Position numbers and translations under genes: made by a program. A stretch of 64,000 bases of DNA. It comes from Clostridium_AF sediminicola (GTDB lineage: Bacteria > Bacillota > Clostridia > Clostridiales > Clostridiaceae). Where the stretch lies: assembly GCF_050402865.1 (NCBI RefSeq), contig NZ_BAABMF010000005.1, positions 1-64,000 on the forward strand, in the 5' to 3' direction. Of this stretch, positions 1 to 8,203 are shown in pieces (position 1 is the first letter of the stretch; every line of letters starts with the position of its first letter). A model generated the notes under the pieces. That model searched no databases. It saw only the letters and a program-made list of their open reading frames with translations, and was not told the origin of the DNA.

Positions 1-58
1 TATAATCTTCACAAGCTTTAATCTTTAATGCTTTACTATACTTAAGTTTTCTTCCCAT
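1..58 (-). CDS. IS3-family transposase OrfA, N-terminal fragment (runs off window)
   Basis: Reading leftwards from an ATG at 58, the 19 visible residues begin MGRKLKYSKALKIKACEDY. This lysine-rich opening is typical of the helix-turn-helix OrfA of IS150-type IS3 elements. A strong ribosome binding site (GGAGGTG on the minus strand, plus-strand 66-72) precedes the start. The rest lies outside the window, so completeness and activity cannot be judged. The assignment rests on N-terminal resemblance plus the IS-like end next to it. Confidence 0.6.
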   Translation of the reverse strand, partial: MGRKLKYSKALKIKACEDY

Positions 59-116
59 AAAAAAACACCTCCAAAGTAGATTTGTAATTTAATTAATTAC
101 AGTGTCTACCTTGGAA
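1..116 (-). mobile_element. Left end of an IS3/IS150-type insertion sequence
   Basis: The stretch between valS and the transposase start contains, on the minus strand, GGTAGACACTG about 50 bases upstream of the OrfA start. This resembles the GTAGACACT-type terminal repeats of IS150-group elements. The element therefore seems to end near 105-120, only about 25 bases beyond the valS stop codon. The other end and any target duplication are outside the window, so the exact boundary is an estimate. Confidence 0.45.
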
Positions 117-139
117 GTATCATATCATTTAGGCTTTTT

Positions 140-2779
140 TTACTTAAGTGCTTCTATTCTTTCCAAAACAGAATTATACATTTCTCTATATTTTTCTCCC
201 TTTTCTTTTTCTGCATTTACTACAGCTTCAGGAGCTTTACCAACAAATCTTTCATTTGAAAGTTTCTTTTCAACTCTATCTATTTCTTTTTGTAATTTTT
301 CTTTTTCTTTATTTAATCTTTGAAGTTCTTTTTCAACATCGATTAAATCAAGAAGTGGCATAAATAATTCTGCACCTTTTGTTACAGCAGATACAGCATT
401 TTCAGGAGCTGATTCTTTAGAAGCAATAAACTCTACTTCTGAAGCAGAAGCTAGTGTTTTAAAGTATGCACTTCCAGCCTCAAATCCGTCTTTTCCTTCT
501 GTTGCATATATATATATTTTTGCTTTTCTAGAAGGTGGAACATTCATTTCAGCTTTTACATTTCTTAAAGCTTTAATAGCTTCAATAACATAATTCATAT
601 GTTCAACAACTTCTGCATTGTCAAACTCATCCTCTGTTTCAGGCCACTTTGAAATTGTAATACTTTCACTTGTGTTTGGAAGATTACTAAAGATTTCTTC
701 TGTTATATAAGGCATTGCTGGATGTAATAATTGAAGTCCTGTTTTTAGTACTTTATTTAATACATTAAGCGCTACCCCTTTAGCTTTTTCATCTTCTCCA
801 TATAAAACTGGTTTTGCAAGTTCTATATACCAGTCACAGAACTCAGTCCACATAAAATCATATACCTTTTGAGATGCAATACCCAATTCATATTTATCTA
901 TATTATCAGTGATTTCACCAACAACAGTATTAAGTCTAGACAATATCCATTTATCAGCTAAAGTATATTCTTTACATTCTTCATATTTTTCCATTAAGTC
1001 AGTATCAAGATTCATCATTACAAATCTTGAAGCATTCCAAATCTTATTAGCAAAGTTTCTTGCTGATTCAACTTTTTCTTCAAAGTATCTAATATCATTT
1101 CCTGGAGCATTACCTGTAAGAAGCATAAATCTCAATGCATCAGCACCGTATTTGTCAATTACTTCAAGTGGATCCACACCATTGCCTAATGATTTAGACA
1201 TTTTTCTTCCTTCACTATCTCTAACAATACCGTGAATATAAACAGTATGGAAAGGAATTTGTTTCATGTTGTGTAATGATGAGAATATCATTCTTGCAAC
1301 CCAGAAGAAAATAATATCATATCCAGTAACAAGTACATCAGTAGGATAGAAATATTTTAAATCTTCTGTTTGTTCTGGCCATCCAAGAGTTGAGAAAGGC
1401 CATAGAGCAGAACTAAACCATGTATCTAAAACATCATTATCTTGTTTTAAATCTGAACTTCCACATTTAGTACATTTTGTAGGCTCATCTACCTGTACAA
1501 TTAATTCTCCACAATCTTGACAATACCAAACTGGAATTCTATGTCCCCACCATAATTGCCTTGAAATACACCAATCTTGTATGTTTTCCATCCAGTTATA
1601 ATACGTCTTTGAGAATCTCTCAGGTACAAATTTCACTTCACCACTTCTAACAACTTCTAATGCTGGTTCTGCAAGAGGTTTCATTTTTACGTACCATTGT
1701 GGAGAAGTAATCGGTTCAAGTACTATTCCACATCTGTCGTGAGTTCCAACATTATGATTGTGTTCTTTAATCTTTACTAATACTCCCTCTTTTTCAAGAT
1801 CTTCAACAATAGCCTTTCTAGCTTCATATCTATCCATGCCTGAATATCTTCCATAACCTTTAACTATAGTTGCATCATTATTCATGATATTAATTTCTTC
1901 TAACCCATGTCTTTTACCAACTTGATAATCATTAGGGTCATGTGCTGGTGTTATTTTAACAGCACCTGTTCCAAAATCCATTCCAACATAATCATCAGCA
2001 ATAATAGGTATTTTTCTACCTACTAAAGGCAATACAAGCATCTTACCAATTAAATCTTTATATCTTTCATCTTCTGGGTTAACTGCAACTGCTGTATCTC
2101 CAAGCATTGTTTCTGGTCTTGTAGTTGCAATTTCTAGATATCCACTACCATCTTCTAATGGATAATTAACATGCCAAAAGCTTCCTTCTTTTTCTTCGTA
2201 CTCAATTTCTGCATCTGAAATTGCTGTTTGACAATTTGGGCACCAGTTAACTATTCTATTTCCTTTATAAATTAGACCTTCATTATACAATTTTACAAAA
2301 ACTTCTCTAACAGCAGCACTTAAATTATCATCCATAGTAAATCTTTCTCTTGTATAGTCTGCTGAAATTCCTAAACTTTTATATTGAGTTTTTATTCTCT
2401 CTCTATATTTATCTGACCATTGCCAAACCTTTTCTAAAAACCCATCTCTACCTAATTCTTTTTTGTAAATGCCTTCATTTAGTAATTCTTTCTCTACTTT
2501 TACTTCAGTAGCAATACTCGCATGGTCTTCCCCTGGTAACCAAAGAGTTGAGAATCCTTGCATTCTTTTCACTCTAATCAAATAATCTTGTAATGTTCCA
2601 TCTAATGCGTGGCCCAAATGTAATTGACCAGTGATATTTGGTGGTGGCATCATGATAGTATAAGGCTTTTTAGTTTCATCAACCTCTGGTGTAAAATACC
2701 CTTTTTCTTCCCAATTTTTATATATTCTTTTTTCAAATTCTTTAGGGTCATAGTTCTTTGCAATATTTACTTCTGACAT
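140..2779 (-). CDS. valS: Valine--tRNA ligase
   Basis: Charges tRNA-Val with valine in the cytoplasm. The 879-residue protein is full length for bacterial ValRS. It has the class I signature HIGH as HLGH in PPPNITGQLHLGH near the N-terminus, the KMSKS loop as GRKMSKSLGNG, a Cys4 zinc-type CQDCG/CTKCG insertion, the editing domain between, and the C-terminal coiled-coil arm rich in Lys/Glu. I chose the ATG at 2779 because GGAGG lies just upstream. An in-frame ATG 14 codons earlier sits inside the leader hairpin and lacks a good binding site. The gene is transcribed alone from a T-box leader, and an IS3 end lies immediately downstream. Confidence 0.98.
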   Translation of the reverse strand: MSEVNIAKNYDPKEFEKRIYKNWEEKGYFTPEVDETKKPYTIMMPPPNITGQLHLGHALDGTLQDYLIRVKRMQGFSTLWLPGEDHASIATEVKVEKELLNEGIYKKELGRDGFLEKVWQWSDKYRERIKTQYKSLGISADYTRERFTMDDNLSAAVREVFVKLYNEGLIYKGNRIVNWCPNCQTAISDAEIEYEEKEGSFWHVNYPLEDGSGYLEIATTRPETMLGDTAVAVNPEDERYKDLIGKMLVLPLVGRKIPIIADDYVGMDFGTGAVKITPAHDPNDYQVGKRHGLEEINIMNNDATIVKGYGRYSGMDRYEARKAIVEDLEKEGVLVKIKEHNHNVGTHDRCGIVLEPITSPQWYVKMKPLAEPALEVVRSGEVKFVPERFSKTYYNWMENIQDWCISRQLWWGHRIPVWYCQDCGELIVQVDEPTKCTKCGSSDLKQDNDVLDTWFSSALWPFSTLGWPEQTEDLKYFYPTDVLVTGYDIIFFWVARMIFSSLHNMKQIPFHTVYIHGIVRDSEGRKMSKSLGNGVDPLEVIDKYGADALRFMLLTGNAPGNDIRYFEEKVESARNFANKIWNASRFVMMNLDTDLMEKYEECKEYTLADKWILSRLNTVVGEITDNIDKYELGIASQKVYDFMWTEFCDWYIELAKPVLYGEDEKAKGVALNVLNKVLKTGLQLLHPAMPYITEEIFSNLPNTSESITISKWPETEDEFDNAEVVEHMNYVIEAIKALRNVKAEMNVPPSRKAKIYIYATEGKDGFEAGSAYFKTLASASEVEFIASKESAPENAVSAVTKGAELFMPLLDLIDVEKELQRLNKEKEKLQKEIDRVEKKLSNERFVGKAPEAVVNAEKEKGEKYREMYNSVLERIEALK

Positions 2780-2819
2780 TATATTTCCTCCTTCATTTAT
2801 GTTCTTTAGTGCATCCCAC

Positions 2820-2849
2820 ATTATGTCCTGTTAAATAAAATAGGACATA
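2820..2849 (-). repeat. Extra perfect hairpin between T-box terminator and valS start
   Basis: TTATGTCCT and AGGACATAA form a perfect 9-bp stem around a 12-nt A/T loop, after the T-box terminator and about 40 nt before the valS start. It could be an RNA stability element or a second regulatory fold; its function is unknown. Confidence 0.6.
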
Positions 2850-3104
2850 ATAAAAAGCTGACATCCAATAAAGGACGACAGCGCGCGTTACCACCTTAGT
2901 TCTGGAAAATCCAGCTCTCAATAAATTAACGATTTTAACCGTCTTTGCTTACTATTATTTCAGCAAAGAAACTCCAAAGCTACCTTCAAGACATTTTGTA
3001 TAGAAAATCTTTCAGCCGATGGATTTTCTTCTCTAAATACTCTTATATCTTTACTCCTCTTTATCTTTGTTTTTGTATATTCATTTAGTTTTTATAATGT
3101 TTAT
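2822..3104 (-). promoter_or_regulatory. T-box leader (tRNA-Val responsive) of valS
   Basis: On the minus strand the leader carries GCTGAAAG in stem I, a candidate specifier GTA (Val codon, plus-strand 2981-2983) in the context GAAGGTAGC, and the conserved antiterminator bulge AAGGTGGTAACGCG (plus-strand 2884-2897). This is followed by an imperfect hairpin GCTGTCGTCC/GGATGTCAGC and a run of T, which serves as the terminator. Uncharged tRNA-Val should stabilise the antiterminator and allow valS transcription. The T-box core is unmistakable; the specifier codon assignment is less sure. Confidence 0.93.
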
Positions 3105-3110
3105 CTATAT

Positions 3111-3138
3111 ATTATAACTTTATTTTGTTCTCTGTCAA
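3111..3138 (-). promoter_or_regulatory. Sigma-A-type promoter of the valS T-box transcript
   Basis: On the minus strand there is a perfect TTGACA (plus 3133-3138), a 16-bp spacer and a perfect TATAAT (plus 3111-3116). This is ideally placed about 10 bases upstream of the T-box leader. Confidence 0.85.
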
Positions 3139-3342
3139 GCAGTTTTAAAAGAATTTATTATATCACAAAAATATTTATATTGAATATTTTGATAATATAG
3201 GCTTTTTTTAGTTATATATTGAAAGAAATGAGTTATTAATTAAAATAATTACTTCCACAATTTATGACTTACAACAAATAATACTTCACAGTATACTCAA
3301 TACTCAGATAAATTTTTATATTAAAAAGAATGAGGTTAAAAC

Positions 3343-3873
3343 ATGAATTATGAATACCTTAATAATAAATTATTGCAAGAATACACATTAATCCATCATA
3401 GTAAAAAAGAAAAAATTTACCTTTTACCAGATAAAAAAGTTTTAAAAATAACTAAAAACCTTAAAGACTGTAGAAGAGAATATTTAGTTTTAAGATATGC
3501 ATACAGGTGTCCATTGTTTCCAAAAGTATATGAATATAGATCAGGATATTTAATAAGAGATCATGTTGATGGAATTTGCATCATAGATTATTTAAAGAAA
3601 AACACTTTTGATAAAGAATTAGCATTATCCCTAATTAATATTTATGATACTTTTATTAAACTTAAGTTCACCCGGCTTGATACTGGTGTTTCCCATATTT
3701 TTATTACTAAAGATAAGCAAATAAGATTGATTGGTCTAAAAAGTAGTTGCTGGTATAATGAAAACTATCCTAAGCATATGTTAAATGGGTTACACAGATT
3801 AAAAGTCTCAAAGCGCTTTTTTAGAATATTAAAAGATGAAAGACCGGAATTATATGATATATGGAAAAAATAG
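3343..3873 (+). CDS. Small protein-kinase-like protein, probable pseudokinase
   Basis: A 176-residue protein with an N-lobe-like arrangement: KVLKITK as a beta-3 lysine and RREYLVL as a helix-C glutamate, then a hinge-like GYLIRDHVDG. The region where kinases carry HRD/HGD and DFG reads TGVSHIFITKDKQIRLIGL, so the catalytic Asp and the metal-binding Asp are both absent. It resembles short bacterial kinase-like proteins of the YrzF sort, but that is by pattern only. ATG start with TGAGGTT upstream. It stands alone, divergent from valS and convergent with the DUF3810 gene, and a hairpin overlaps its stop codon. Its function is unknown; a scaffold or nucleotide-binding role is possible. Confidence 0.6.
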   Translation: MNYEYLNNKLLQEYTLIHHSKKEKIYLLPDKKVLKITKNLKDCRREYLVLRYAYRCPLFPKVYEYRSGYLIRDHVDGICIIDYLKKNTFDKELALSLINIYDTFIKLKFTRLDTGVSHIFITKDKQIRLIGLKSSCWYNENYPKHMLNGLHRLKVSKRFFRILKDERPELYDIWKK

Positions 3874-3911
3874 CTGATATCTTTGAATTTATATAATAAA
3901 GATATCAGCTA
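3871..3911. terminator. Bidirectional hairpin between convergent genes
   Basis: TAGCTGATATCTTT and AAAGATATCAGCTA form a 14-bp perfect stem with a 13-nt loop. It starts in the stop codon of the upstream gene and ends just before the stop of the convergent DUF3810 gene. Confidence 0.75.
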
Positions 3912-3914
3912 CTC

Positions 3915-5033
3915 TTATTCTCTTCGCTCTGCTAATAATAAATCAACCATTCTACCATAGCTACTAACACCATTTTCTTGCCCATTGGATTTTAGATATG
4001 AATCATTAATTTTAGTAGATGCTTTTTCTACTTTTCCTTCATATTGCCCCCAGAATTGGTTTAAGTATATTAAGTCTCTTTTAACTCCATCTGAATAATT
4101 CTCTTTCAATAATGAATATTTATCATAATCTGTTTGCCTTAATGCTTTCATAGAATAAATTAATGCCAGTAATGAACCTGAATATTTAAAATCAAAATCT
4201 GGATGATACATACAAGTTAAATAAGCAATATAATTTGCTTCATCTTCTCTTGCAAATCCTCTTTGATGTGCCATCTCATGAAGAACAGTTGCTGGTAACA
4301 TAAAATCTGTTGCTGCAACATTCACATTAGCTTCCCCAGTAAAAGGAAAATAAACCCCAGTTATACCTGTATAACACATCTTTTCAGAAAGTAAAACACG
4401 TTTTGGTTTACCATATTTACCACCAATTACTTGAAACTTTTCTGAAGCTAAATCGTACCCAATATTTGATCTTTTAAAAACATCTTTATATCCTTCTTGA
4501 AGCTCCATTATCCCACGTTCATCTTCATATACATTATCTCTTAAATTATTAGTTTGAATAATTAAGTCAGAACACAAATCATACAACTCCTCTACGGAAG
4601 AAGGTTGTACTTTATATCCTGTAATTATTGAAAAAGGAAGCCTATTATAATTGAATCCCCATAGAATCAAGAATAAAAAATAAATAACTGAAATTATACA
4701 AAACACATTAATTATATATAATTTTAAACTCTCAATAAGATTTTCTTTTTTTACAGAAATATTATAGAAAAATTTTATAATCATTATAATTAGAAAACCA
4801 ATAAAACAATATAGAGCTACTTCTGCTAAAGAAAATGGTAAAATTCCTGTAATAAGACTTAGTGCTTGCCTCATAGGTCTATTAATGCCATTTGAATATA
4901 TTCGCTCTACAAAACCCCGATTTTCCCCTGCTAGTTTATTCAATATAATACCTAAAGGCATAAGAATAATTAAACATATTCTAATAACATTCTTTTTAGA
5001 ATGTAATACTTTTGCTATAAATGTCGAACTCAT
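3915..5033 (-). CDS. DUF3810 family membrane protein, putative zinc metallopeptidase
   Basis: 372 residues. Three hydrophobic segments (about residues 17-36, 58-90 and 104-127) are followed by a soluble domain with an HExxH zinc-peptidase motif, HEMAH, at residues 252-256, and downstream acidic residues in AREDEANY that could give the third ligand. This layout matches the DUF3810 family. No substrate is known to me. It is probably membrane-anchored with the peptidase-like domain outside the cytoplasm. The gene is transcribed alone; a hairpin separates it from the frameshifted lipoprotein gene upstream. Confidence 0.8.
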   Translation of the reverse strand: MSSTFIAKVLHSKKNVIRICLIILMPLGIILNKLAGENRGFVERIYSNGINRPMRQALSLITGILPFSLAEVALYCFIGFLIIMIIKFFYNISVKKENLIESLKLYIINVFCIISVIYFLFLILWGFNYNRLPFSIITGYKVQPSSVEELYDLCSDLIIQTNNLRDNVYEDERGIMELQEGYKDVFKRSNIGYDLASEKFQVIGGKYGKPKRVLLSEKMCYTGITGVYFPFTGEANVNVAATDFMLPATVLHEMAHQRGFAREDEANYIAYLTCMYHPDFDFKYSGSLLALIYSMKALRQTDYDKYSLLKENYSDGVKRDLIYLNQFWGQYEGKVEKASTKINDSYLKSNGQENGVSSYGRMVDLLLAERRE

Positions 5034-5075
5034 TTTACCAACTCTTTTCTAATGAAATATCACATAAATAAATGG

Positions 5076-5116
5076 TAGTGTTTAAATAAATACTACCATT
5101 TATTTATCTTACTTTC
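5076..5116 (-). terminator. Hairpin downstream of the DUF3298-like gene
   Basis: AAATAAATGGTAGT pairs with ACTACCATTTATTT in a 14-bp stem placed between two minus-strand genes. The T-tract is weak, so it could also be an mRNA-stabilising hairpin. Confidence 0.55.
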
Positions 5117-5139
5117 AATCACACTAAATTTATCAGCTT

Positions 5140-5691
5140 TTATTTAAGTATATCGTTTATTTCTTCAAATTCTACTTCTAATAGTAAAGCTCCAGCTGCA
5201 TAAGGAGTATACTCACCCTCTTGATAAAAAATAACTATCCTTGAATCAGTTAAATAATATCCTTGTTCTTCCTCTATTCCTTTATACTCATCAAATAATT
5301 TAAATTCTAACTCATCTACCTTTTTATTTAGAATTTCATTTAAAGCACTTATATAATTTCCATCTTCTTTGAATAAATGCTCTAACGTAATAAGCTCTCC
5401 AGTTTTCATATCAAATGTAATACCATCTAAATAGTTACTAGGATGTGCCGCTCCTTCCATAAAATTAGAGGATAAAATCTTTATACTTAAAATATCATTT
5501 GATTTTTGTGTTATTTCATAAGTTACAGTCAGTGTTTGTTTAAAATCTTCCTCATCTTCTCCTTCTGTTCCAATACTCTCGTCTTTTAAAGAAAATCTTT
5601 CTTCTATAATGTTTTTAATCTTGTCAGCTACTTGCTTATCCGATAAGTTTAAAACTTCTGGATAACTTATCTCAAATTCATAGTTTCCCAT
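5140..5691 (-). CDS. DUF4163/DUF3298-type protein, C-terminal part of a frameshifted lipoprotein gene
   Basis: 183 residues. The opening NYEFEISYPEV and the repeated beta-strand pattern with SNFMEGAAHPSNY, then FDMKTGELITLEHLF, are typical of DUF4163 followed by DUF3298 (an RsiV/PdaC-like extracytoplasmic fold). Read alone, its first ATG has only a weak binding site and no export signal. The signal peptide lies in the neighbouring upstream frame, and the two frames meet at a run of nine A on the coding strand (plus-strand Ts at about 5704-5712). With eight A the reading would be continuous as EKKEKGNMGNYE. This is either a frameshift, a slippage-controlled gene or a sequencing error. Confidence 0.75.
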   Translation of the reverse strand: MGNYEFEISYPEVLNLSDKQVADKIKNIIEERFSLKDESIGTEGEDEEDFKQTLTVTYEITQKSNDILSIKILSSNFMEGAAHPSNYLDGITFDMKTGELITLEHLFKEDGNYISALNEILNKKVDELEFKLFDEYKGIEEEQGYYLTDSRIVIFYQEGEYTPYAAGALLLEVEFEEINDILK

Positions 5692-5692
5692 A

Positions 5693-5914
5693 TTACCTTT
5701 TTCTTTTTTTTTCTATAATCTCATAACATATCTCTTCTGATACTTCTAATTCTTCTTTTATTTCACCTGTCTGATCGTCTTTTACTTCTAATTTTTCATT
5801 TGTATTTTGTTTTTCTACTTCGATTTCTGCTTTATTATCATTACCGCATCCAGTAAACAACAATGAAGCTACCATAATTAAACTTAAAAATATTATTACT
5901 GATTTTTTTCTCAT
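5693..5914 (-). CDS. Lipoprotein signal peptide and linker, N-terminal part of the frameshifted gene
   Basis: From an ATG at 5914 with a GGGG binding site, the protein starts MRKKSVIIFLSL and has a lipobox ending FTGC at Cys23, then an acidic Glu/Lys linker. It terminates at EKKRKR just after a run of nine A on the coding strand. The downstream frame continues as the DUF4163/DUF3298 domain, so the intended product is almost certainly one exported lipoprotein of roughly 255 residues. Another in-frame ATG 11 codons earlier has no clear binding site. Confidence 0.7.
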   Translation of the reverse strand: MRKKSVIIFLSLIMVASLLFTGCGNDNKAEIEVEKQNTNEKLEVKDDQTGEIKEELEVSEEICYEIIEKKRKR

Positions 5915-5947
5915 ACTATACCCCTTTTGATTATTTATTTTATTCAT

Positions 5948-6191
5948 ACTTACATAATATCTAAATTTAATTACTTATACATCAAACTAAAGTATTAGAT
6001 AAAAAAGTTTTCAATTTCTAACATGTTGAATTCATCTTAATCACCCATGCTAATTAAAAAATTAAAGGGACTATTATTAAAAATATAACGGTGTAAACAC
6101 AAATCAAAATAAAATATGCATTAACAAAAAAAATATCACCTCATATATTATATAGTAAACTAAATTATTAGTATCTACGGAGGTATACTTA
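5948..6191. other. Intergenic region, no feature recognised
   Basis: A/T-rich spacer between divergent genes. I looked specifically for a TPP-riboswitch core (CTGAGA/ACCTGA) ahead of the importer and found none. Only the strong GGAGG of the next gene is clear. Confidence 0.5.
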
Positions 6192-7205
6192 ATGAAGAAA
6201 AAAGTTAAAATTTTAGCTTTATTCCTTACTGTTTTATTTTCACTCTCTTTACTTACATCTTGTAACAATAAGCAAAATACTCAACTTCAGACTATAAACC
6301 TTAATGAAGTTGTGCGCTCAGTTTTCTATGCACCTATGTATGTTGCTCTTAATAAAGGATTCTTTGAAGATGAAGGTATGACTATAGAATTATCAACTGG
6401 ACAAGGTGCAGATAAAACCATGCAGCAAGTTTTAAGTGGTGCTTGTGATATAGGTTTTTGTGGACCAGAACAAGTTATTTATATCCATAATCAAGGACGT
6501 TCAGATTACCCTGTTTTATTTGCTCAACTAACTAAAACAGATGGATCATTTTTAGTTGGACGTACTGATGAAAAAGATTTTGAGTGGGAAAGTTTAAAAG
6601 GCAAAACTATAATCGGAGGAAGACCTGGCGGTGTTCCTGAAATGACACTTGAATATGTTCTTAGGAATCATGGAATTACTCCTCATGAAGATGTAGAAAT
6701 CATTACAAATCTTGCTTTTACGGCAACAGCTGGGGCATTTAAAGCAGGTACAGGAGATTATGTTACACTATTTGAGCCAACTGCGAGTATGTTAGAATTT
6801 GAAGGCACTGGTTATATAGTAGACTCTATTGGAGAAAAAGCTGGTTCTATTCCTTATACATGTTATTTTTCAACCAAATCTTACATGGATTCCAATCCAG
6901 GCGTAATTCAACGTTTTACTGATGCAATTTATAGAGGTCAGATTTGGGTAGATACTCATACAGACGAAGAAGTAGCAAAAGAAATTCAACCATTTTTCCC
7001 AGGAAGCGACTTAACGGTCTTAACAAATGTTGTTAAAAACTACAGATCAATAGATGCTTATGCAAGTGATCCTATAATGAATGAAGATGATCTAACAAGA
7101 CTTATGGATATCATTCAAAGTTATGACCAGGGTCTAATACCAAGTAGACCACCTTTTGATGATATGGTTAATACCACTTTTGCCGAAAAAACAACGAGCA
7201 AATAA
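6192..7205 (+). CDS. ABC transporter substrate-binding lipoprotein (NMT1/SsuA-like)
   Basis: 337 residues with a lipoprotein signal peptide and lipobox LLTSC (Cys24). The mature part has the NMT1/THI5 pattern, with FYAPMYVALNKGFFEDEG near the start and then a gate region DIGFCGPEQ. It binds the ligand outside the cell for the permease/ATPase pair downstream. The family covers thiamine precursors, alkanesulfonates, taurine and nitrate; nothing here fixes the ligand, and no TPP riboswitch precedes the gene. Strong GGAGG start. A MITE-like repeat of about 150 bp separates it from the ATPase gene. Confidence 0.88.
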   Translation: MKKKVKILALFLTVLFSLSLLTSCNNKQNTQLQTINLNEVVRSVFYAPMYVALNKGFFEDEGMTIELSTGQGADKTMQQVLSGACDIGFCGPEQVIYIHNQGRSDYPVLFAQLTKTDGSFLVGRTDEKDFEWESLKGKTIIGGRPGGVPEMTLEYVLRNHGITPHEDVEIITNLAFTATAGAFKAGTGDYVTLFEPTASMLEFEGTGYIVDSIGEKAGSIPYTCYFSTKSYMDSNPGVIQRFTDAIYRGQIWVDTHTDEEVAKEIQPFFPGSDLTVLTNVVKNYRSIDAYASDPIMNEDDLTRLMDIIQSYDQGLIPSRPPFDDMVNTTFAEKTTSK

Positions 7206-7236
7206 GCGCTGTTCGTAAAAGAAATAAAATCAAACT

Positions 7237-7385
7237 AGTGACGGTTGACAATGTTCAGTTGACAGTAAATGATACCTTTCGCGTTAGCAAAAGTACCTTT
7301 TTCCAGTTAGTAACGCTAACAAAGTCTTAGTGAAAAATTTTGTAAAAAAAATTATCCTTCACTGTCAACTGTCAACTGTCAACTA
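7237..7385. repeat. MITE-like repeat, family 1 (inverted copy)
   Basis: Starts with GTTGAC/GTTGACAGT units and ends with three tandem CTGTCAACT-type units in the opposite sense. Its middle, TTAGTAACGCTAAC next to AGTACCTTTTT, is the reverse complement of the core shared with the copies near 42.2, 51.9 and 61.0 kb. It lies inside the importer operon between the binding-protein and ATPase genes. Confidence 0.7.
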
Positions 7386-7429
7386 TAAATTACATATTAC
7401 ATACACTGTAATTATAAGGAGTTGATTTT

Positions 7430-8203
7430 ATGAAAGAACTTAATGTTTCACATATATATATGAATTACCATACCATAAAGGCTCAAACTGAAGCACTGAA
7501 AGATATCTCATTTTCAGTTTCTCAAGGAGAATTTATTAGTATTGTAGGGCCATCTGGGTGTGGAAAATCTACACTTTTAAATATCATTGCTGGTTTATTA
7601 CCACCATCTAGCGGACAGGTTGTTATAGATAATATAGAATCTAAAAATATTTCATCTGAAATGGGATATATGTTTCAAAAAGATCATTTATTTGAATGGC
7701 TAACTGTTTGGAAAAATGTTCTTCTGGGGTTAAAAATTCAAAATAATATAAATAAAGAAAATAAAGATATATTAAAAAAACTACTCCAAAACTATAATTT
7801 ATGGGAATTTAAAGATCACTATCCATCACAATTATCAGGTGGAATGAGACAAAGAGTTGCGCTCATTAGAACTTTGGCTTTAAATCCTAATATTCTATTG
7901 TTAGACGAGCCTTTTTCAGCATTAGACTATCAAAGTAGATTAAAAGCTAGTGATGAAATATACAAAATCATCAAAAAAGAAAACAAAACAGCTTTAATGG
8001 TAACTCACGATATAGCTGAAGCAGTATCTATGTCAAATAGAGTTATCGTACTATCTAAACGTCCTGCTTGTGTAAAAGTAATAATACAAATAAACTTTGA
8101 AAATAACTTTCCAACACCATTAAAAAGACGGTCATCGAACCAATTTAAAACATATTTTAATTCTATTTGGAAGGAGTTAGATGAAATTGATGAAAATAAG
8201 TGA
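7430..8203 (+). CDS. ABC transporter ATP-binding protein (SsuB/TauB-like)
   Basis: 257 residues. Contains Walker A GPSGCGKST, Q-loop in MFQKDHLFEWLTV, signature LSGGMRQRVAL, Walker B ILLLDEPFSALD and switch His in VTHDI. It powers import together with the membrane protein encoded by the overlapping next gene (23-bp overlap). AAGGAG precedes the ATG. The nitrate/sulfonate/taurine subgroup is supported by sequence style and by the NMT1-type binding protein upstream; the substrate is unknown. Confidence 0.93.
   Translation: MKELNVSHIYMNYHTIKAQTEALKDISFSVSQGEFISIVGPSGCGKSTLLNIIAGLLPPSSGQVVIDNIESKNISSEMGYMFQKDHLFEWLTVWKNVLLGLKIQNNINKENKDILKKLLQNYNLWEFKDHYPSQLSGGMRQRVALIRTLALNPNILLLDEPFSALDYQSRLKASDEIYKIIKKENKTALMVTHDIAEAVSMSNRVIVLSKRPACVKVIIQINFENNFPTPLKRRSSNQFKTYFNSIWKELDEIDENK

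Noticed and set aside
102..323. Plus-strand reading frame opposite valS
   Set aside because: A shadow of valS on the opposite strand, with low-complexity Phe/Leu/Ser composition and no ribosome binding site.
2780..2821. Upstream ATG start of valS
   Set aside because: The extra 14 codons lie in and after the leader hairpin without a good binding site, whereas GGAGG precedes the ATG at 2779.
5948..6191. TPP riboswitch ahead of the NMT1-type importer
   Set aside because: No CTGAGA or ACCTGA core and no thi-box structure was seen in the 244-bp leader.
7237..7385. Tandem GTTGACAGT-like units as a CRISPR array
   Set aside because: Units are short, irregular and inverted between the two ends. There are no regular spacers and no cas genes in the window.
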